From Parasponia andersonii (lineage: Eukaryota > Streptophyta > Magnoliopsida > Rosales > Cannabaceae), in NCBI GenBank assembly GCA_002914805.1, contig JXTB01000175.1, positions 446,290 through 510,289 of the forward strand: 64,000 nucleotides of DNA. The letters run 5' to 3'. Under the pieces are notes generated by a model. That model searched no databases. It was not told where the DNA came from and saw only the letters and a list, made by a program, of their open reading frames with translations. This document shows positions 60,197 through 64,000 of the stretch, one piece after another. How positions within the stretch are numbered: the stretch's first letter is position 1; the number at the start of each line of letters is the position of its first letter. Made by a program: the position numbers and the translations under genes.

Positions 60197-60597
60197 ATTA
60201 AGAATAAAAGAATGAAAAAGTTTCTGATTCCATGACAGCATTGTGTTCTCCCAAGTGGGCCTAGAAGACCATGACTCATTGTTCTTCGAATTATCATTTC
60301 ATCATAAAGAAATTGAAAAACCCTAGTTTTTCTCCCAAAGTTTCCTTCTGAAGTAGATGATGATAGACGATGAATTGCCAAATTCATTTGGCTTTTGTGT
60401 TTCCAGGTTATACCCATCACGTGCGCATCACGAGGTGTTTAGATGGCTATTTTAGACGGACATGGCACCTAAGATTAACATGTTATAATAATTAATAAGT
60501 TAGGGATCCAAATGATTAAAAAAAAAAAAGTTTGGAGACCTAAGTGATACATTGGAAAAAGCTTAGGGATCCTAGGTGATATTAACCCAAATTATTT

Positions 60598-62400
60598 TGA
60601 GGTTTTGCCCCATTTTCTTAGTGAAAGACAGAAACTTGATTTTTGATATAAATATATGTACGTACATAAGGATACCATTCATATTAACTTTTGCACATGT
60701 GAAGATTGTTGCGCAAGGCTTCCCAGGATATAGATGTAAGGAAATATGCCCATAAATTTTATTATTATAATACCATTGAATATTGGATATTTGATATTGA
60801 TATAAAATTTTTATTTACTTCATCATGCATGTTTAATATATGATTATTGTTTAGTAGATGTCATAAGATTTATTTATTTATTATTAAAAAGAGATGTATA
60901 CAAGTAAATTTTTTTACTTATTTCTAGATTATTGTTCACGACTGATGAAAAAAGTTGGGTACTTCTACTAGATAAAGTTGTAGGGCTTTTTTTTTTTTTT
61001 GTTAATAAGGTTGTAGAGCTTTACACATTAATATTGGTGAGTCTCGAATCACAAAGGTATGACCTCACGGGAAAGCTTCAGTATATGTTAGATGCACTGC
61101 ACTAGACCCTTTGAGTTATATTTCTTGAATAAGTATTGTCGTGCTCAATATTTTATCATCGACTTTTGAGGTAGAATTTACTTGAGGCTTAGTTAGGTTT
61201 ATCAGTTTTCTCGAGGTATTAGTTGGGTTCAATTTCGAGAATGAAAGGTATTATTTGGATAAATTTCTAGGAGAAAATTTCTTTAAGGGTGATAGAATTG
61301 TAATACCCAAAATTTTGTAATATAATAATTGAGACTTTTATTAATTATTACATTATTTTAGGAATTAAAAGTGAAATAAAAAATAGAAGAACTTTGTAGA
61401 AAGGGTTGGAACATTTGGGTTTATGTGGAAAAAAAAAATATTTTGAAAGATAAAATTGTCATATCACTGTCATTTAGCATGACTAAGGCCGATTATAAAT
61501 AAGCTATTAGGATGGCAGACCTATATTATCAGCCATCTAAACCTCATAGTTAAATCTTAGCTTAGTAATTAATATAATAAGTTCTATCGGTTAAAGATTT
61601 TTAGAAAAATCTTGTTATTATAGTTTTATCTCAAAAAAGATTGATAAGATATAATTAAAAAAATAAAATCGTCATTTTAACTAGCTTTAATTATTGATAT
61701 TCTACGAGAATACACATGAAATCATATTACTCTAATCGTCTAATGGAAGAGAAAAGTTAACTGTAAAGTTTCTTGTGATTTTATCTAATTAAATAGTATA
61801 GTTTCGGACTTTGGACTTTTAACAGAATAAGTCTATTACTAACAGAACATATATACTTTCTATTATTGGTTGATTAGAATTAGACTATATCTAGTGTTTA
61901 CTAGAATTTAAATTATATGTCTATTTAGGTCCCATTCTACACCAAATAACTTAGATTGAATAATATTATTTAAAAAGAGCTCAAAAGTTAGATCCAATAC
62001 TTAATAATTACAAAAAACAGACAAACTAGGCAACTAGGTGGTGCTTGGTCAATATGCTAATAAGTAAAGTCGGTCATATCCTTCTTTAGGCTAGCTGATT
62101 TCAGACTCTGATACATCTTGAAGAGATATTATATTTCAATTTGACTGAACAACATTTGTTTGGCAGTTACTTTACTTCTAAAAGTTAGAAAGAAAATTAT
62201 ATGCGAGAAAAATAGCTTGAGAGAAAATATTTGTGATCCATAACCAAGAATTATTCAAAAACTCAACGATATGATCTCTCTACTACTTGATTAAAATTGA
62301 GCTGTCCACAAACAATCAAAGTTTAGTGTATAGAAAGGAAAACTATTAATTTGAGAAACTCTTTCTTGAGGTAATCTTCTATGGTTAAGCAATATATATA
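60598..62400. other. intergenic with two LTR-like starts lacking partners
   Basis: TGTAAGGAAATATGCCC at about 60735 and TGTAATACCCAAAATTTTG at 61299 both look like LTR 5' ends (copia-type and gypsy-type), but no matching end with a convincing TSD was found. No gene seen. Confidence 0.35.
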
Positions 62401-62779
62401 TATATATATACGGCACTAATTCAGTGTATTTTATTTATATATAGGTATTATTTTGGCTAATGAAATTTTTTTTTGCACATATTTTTATATTAAAAATTAA
62501 AAGAGAGAAATAACATTACTAATACACGTCTTTTCATATATTTCATCATAGTTGTTAGATCATCATTGGCTAAAAAAAATACCTACACATTATTTATATA
62601 TAGGTATTATTTTGGCTAATGAAATTTTTTTTTGCACATATTTTTATATTAAAAATTAAAAGAGAGAAATAACATTACTAATACACGTCTTTTCATATAT
62701 TTCATCATAGCTGTTAGATCATCATTGGCTAAAAAAAATACCTACACATAGGTTAAAAGAAAATGCCTACTGGATTAAC

Positions 62780-62815
<36 letters not shown>
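62395..62815. mobile_element. Micron-like MITE (about 62412-62783) in (TA)n, with internal duplication
   Basis: The left end GGCACTAATTCAGTG lies next to (TA)n (62392-62410); the right end, reverse complement GTTGTTAATCCAGTAGGCAT, abuts (TA)n (62784-62815). The interior parallels the copy at 12172-12410. Here a ~155-bp interior segment (TATTTATATATAGGTATTAT to AAAATACCTACACAT) is present twice in tandem, 62429-62582 and 62585-62740, nearly identical. Confidence 0.65.
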
Positions 62816-62819
<4 letters not shown>

Positions 62820-64000
62820 TTATTTATTATTAGGATCATAATTTTGTGATTTTGAGAAAAGTAATAAAATAAACAAAAATCGTTTTTGTGACTTACCTTC
62901 CGTTGTAAACTCCTTTATTAAGTTTTCTTTAAATTAATTCCAAGTACAACAGGTGTGTTCTTGTTTAGATTATGTAATAGTCTTGTATTTTTAATATTTT
63001 TTTTCCATAAATCAAAGTTTAATCTAAAATTTATATTTAAACTTTAATTCTTGGCTTCATATTTTTTTAATTGAGAGTACTTTTATGCATATTAGTTTAA
63101 GAGTTTGTGGCGTGTTTATCTCTTATATTTTTTTTAGATTGGCAATGGGGTCTCTGAATTTTTGTTTTGGCAAAATTATTTTCCTAAGTTCTAAAAATAT
63201 TGACAATTAAGTCCTTTTTGTTAAATATTGCATGCAACTGAAGATGTGCATGTCATTTCATTATTTCCACCCTTTTATTTTCTTTTCACACACCTCATTT
63301 TATTAATTTCTAGTTACCAAAACCCCAGTGAAATTATTTTTTTGTACATACTGCATATAAGGAATGCATTTATTTGGGTTTTAGGTTTTGCATTCTTATT
63401 ATTATTATATTTTCCATGAAATTATCCGTTGTAAGAAGATTTTGAATTTTTGGAAGTCTTTGGATTCACGATCCATTTCGAAGCTCAAATTAATTGAGGC
63501 TCAGTTGATGATTTTACAAGTCAAAATCAATGGACTAATACTTGCAACATGCCATTGCTGAAGTAATCGTTTCTCAGTACTTTTGCAGTATACATATGTG
63601 AGAAATGAAAGAAATGCAACTGAACTATATTTTTGCCGAATCTTCACCATTTATTTCATTTTTACAGTTATTCTCATCACTTAATTAAAAGGAGTTCAGT
63701 GGGTTGAGATAAACACGAGAAACTAAGAAAAGAATAAGAGAGAGAATAAATGAGAGAATGGGTGGGAAAAGAAGAGAGAAATTAAACTAAATTCAGGGAT
63801 AGTTTATGAAATATTAGGAGTATAATTAGTTGTAACTAAATTTTAAATTTATTTTAAAGTATGGTTTTAGGCATAATGTAAGGAGATTGGACAGAAGGTA
63901 GTAATAATAGAGCCACACTAAAAAGAAATTTTAAGTTTCAAAATTTAAAATTCTACTCTTTTCTTAAAAAAATTATTTATTTGGTAAATTGTATTCCATT
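62816..64000. other. AT-rich intergenic, possible transposon edge
   Basis: GGCAATGGGGTCTCTGAATT at 63140 followed by GACAATTAAGTCC resembles the 'GGTCCCTGAA...AAGTCC' type of MULE terminal sequence, but the other end would lie outside the window. The plus-strand frame 63228-63419 has no recognisable motif. Confidence 0.3.

Larger units (their letters stand above)
55385..60588. mobile_element. Mutator-like element (MULE), 9-bp TSD AAATTATTT, split by a solo LTR
   Basis: The ends GGGTTAATATCACCTGGGTC (55385) and GGGTTAATATCACCTAGGAT (reverse complement at 60588) begin inverted repeats of about 110 bp that share CGTATCACTTAGGTCCCCAA versus TGTATCACTTAGGTCTCCAA and ATCATTTGGAT. Perfect 9-bp TSDs AAATTATTT flank it (55376-55384 and 60589-60597). 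The solo LTR 55566-59032 accounts for 3.5 kb, leaving about 1.7 kb with no transposase recognised. Confidence 0.85.

Noticed and set aside
61299-62248. Possible solo LTR TGTAATACCC...AACCA with AGAAT repeats
   Set aside because: The end lacks the expected inverted terminus and a 5-bp match after CA is likely by chance in this length.
1-64000. CRISPR arrays, bacterial operons, rRNA genes, phage
   Set aside because: None seen; composition, introns and retroelements are those of a plant nuclear genome.

Overview
The window is plant nuclear DNA, almost certainly a flowering plant and probably a eudicot. It is AT-rich and gene-poor, full of Ty3/gypsy LTR retrotransposons of plant clades (chromovirus/Tekay-like and Tat-like), solo LTRs, Mutator-like (MULE) and CACTA-like DNA transposons, and (TA)n-flanked MITEs. 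Introns have GT-AG borders. The species cannot be named from this sequence. Roughly two thirds to three quarters of the window can be assigned to transposable elements by paired ends and target-site duplications (TSDs) read directly from the bases.

Layout. 1-4.1 kb: one host-type gene on the minus strand (three exons, phases agree), encoding a small basic protein with a twice-repeated YLxSDSYxxAPL motif; an ABRE/G-box palindrome lies upstream. 4.9-9.0 kb: a ~130 bp inverted-repeat pair enclosing a 2.2 kb solo LTR (TSD GAAGT) and a TIR element. 9.5-12.5 kb: diverged direct repeats, two SINE-like heads facing each other across a degenerate AAACTAGAAACCAAATTGG-type block, and a Micron-like MITE in (TA)n. 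12.85-15.4 kb: a CACTA-like element split by a 1.65 kb solo LTR (TSD TTTAT). 15.9-17.1 kb: a decayed two-exon defensin-like peptide gene. 17.97-19.8 kb: a MULE with 9-bp TSD.

20.1-41.6 kb is a 21.5 kb nest. The outer element is a plus-strand Tekay-like chromovirus (TSD ATTTT). A second member of the solo-LTR family seen at 12.9 kb has entered its gag (TSD TTAAC). A 10.4 kb minus-strand chromovirus has entered its integrase (TSD GATTG/GATTT). At 41.68-52.80 kb, 38 bp beyond the outer element's right TSD, lies an 11.1 kb minus-strand Tat-like element (TSD CTCTC) with gag, protease, RT, dual RNase H and integrase. Between its integrase and 3' LTR it carries an antisense, multi-exon gene with a gypsy-type 'Transposase_28'-like region and a coiled-coil tail.

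52.8-64 kb: a copia-LTR-like remnant, a solo LTR at 53.86-54.71 kb, an exact 70 bp tandem duplication, a MULE (55.4-60.6 kb, 9-bp TSD) split by a 3.5 kb solo LTR (TSD TATTT), and a second Micron-like MITE with an internal duplication.

The retrotransposon reading frames are dead: in-frame stops often fall where the family has Gln, Arg or Trp, and some catalytic residues are changed. The best candidates for something living or little described are the minus-strand host gene and the spliced antisense gene inside the Tat-like element.
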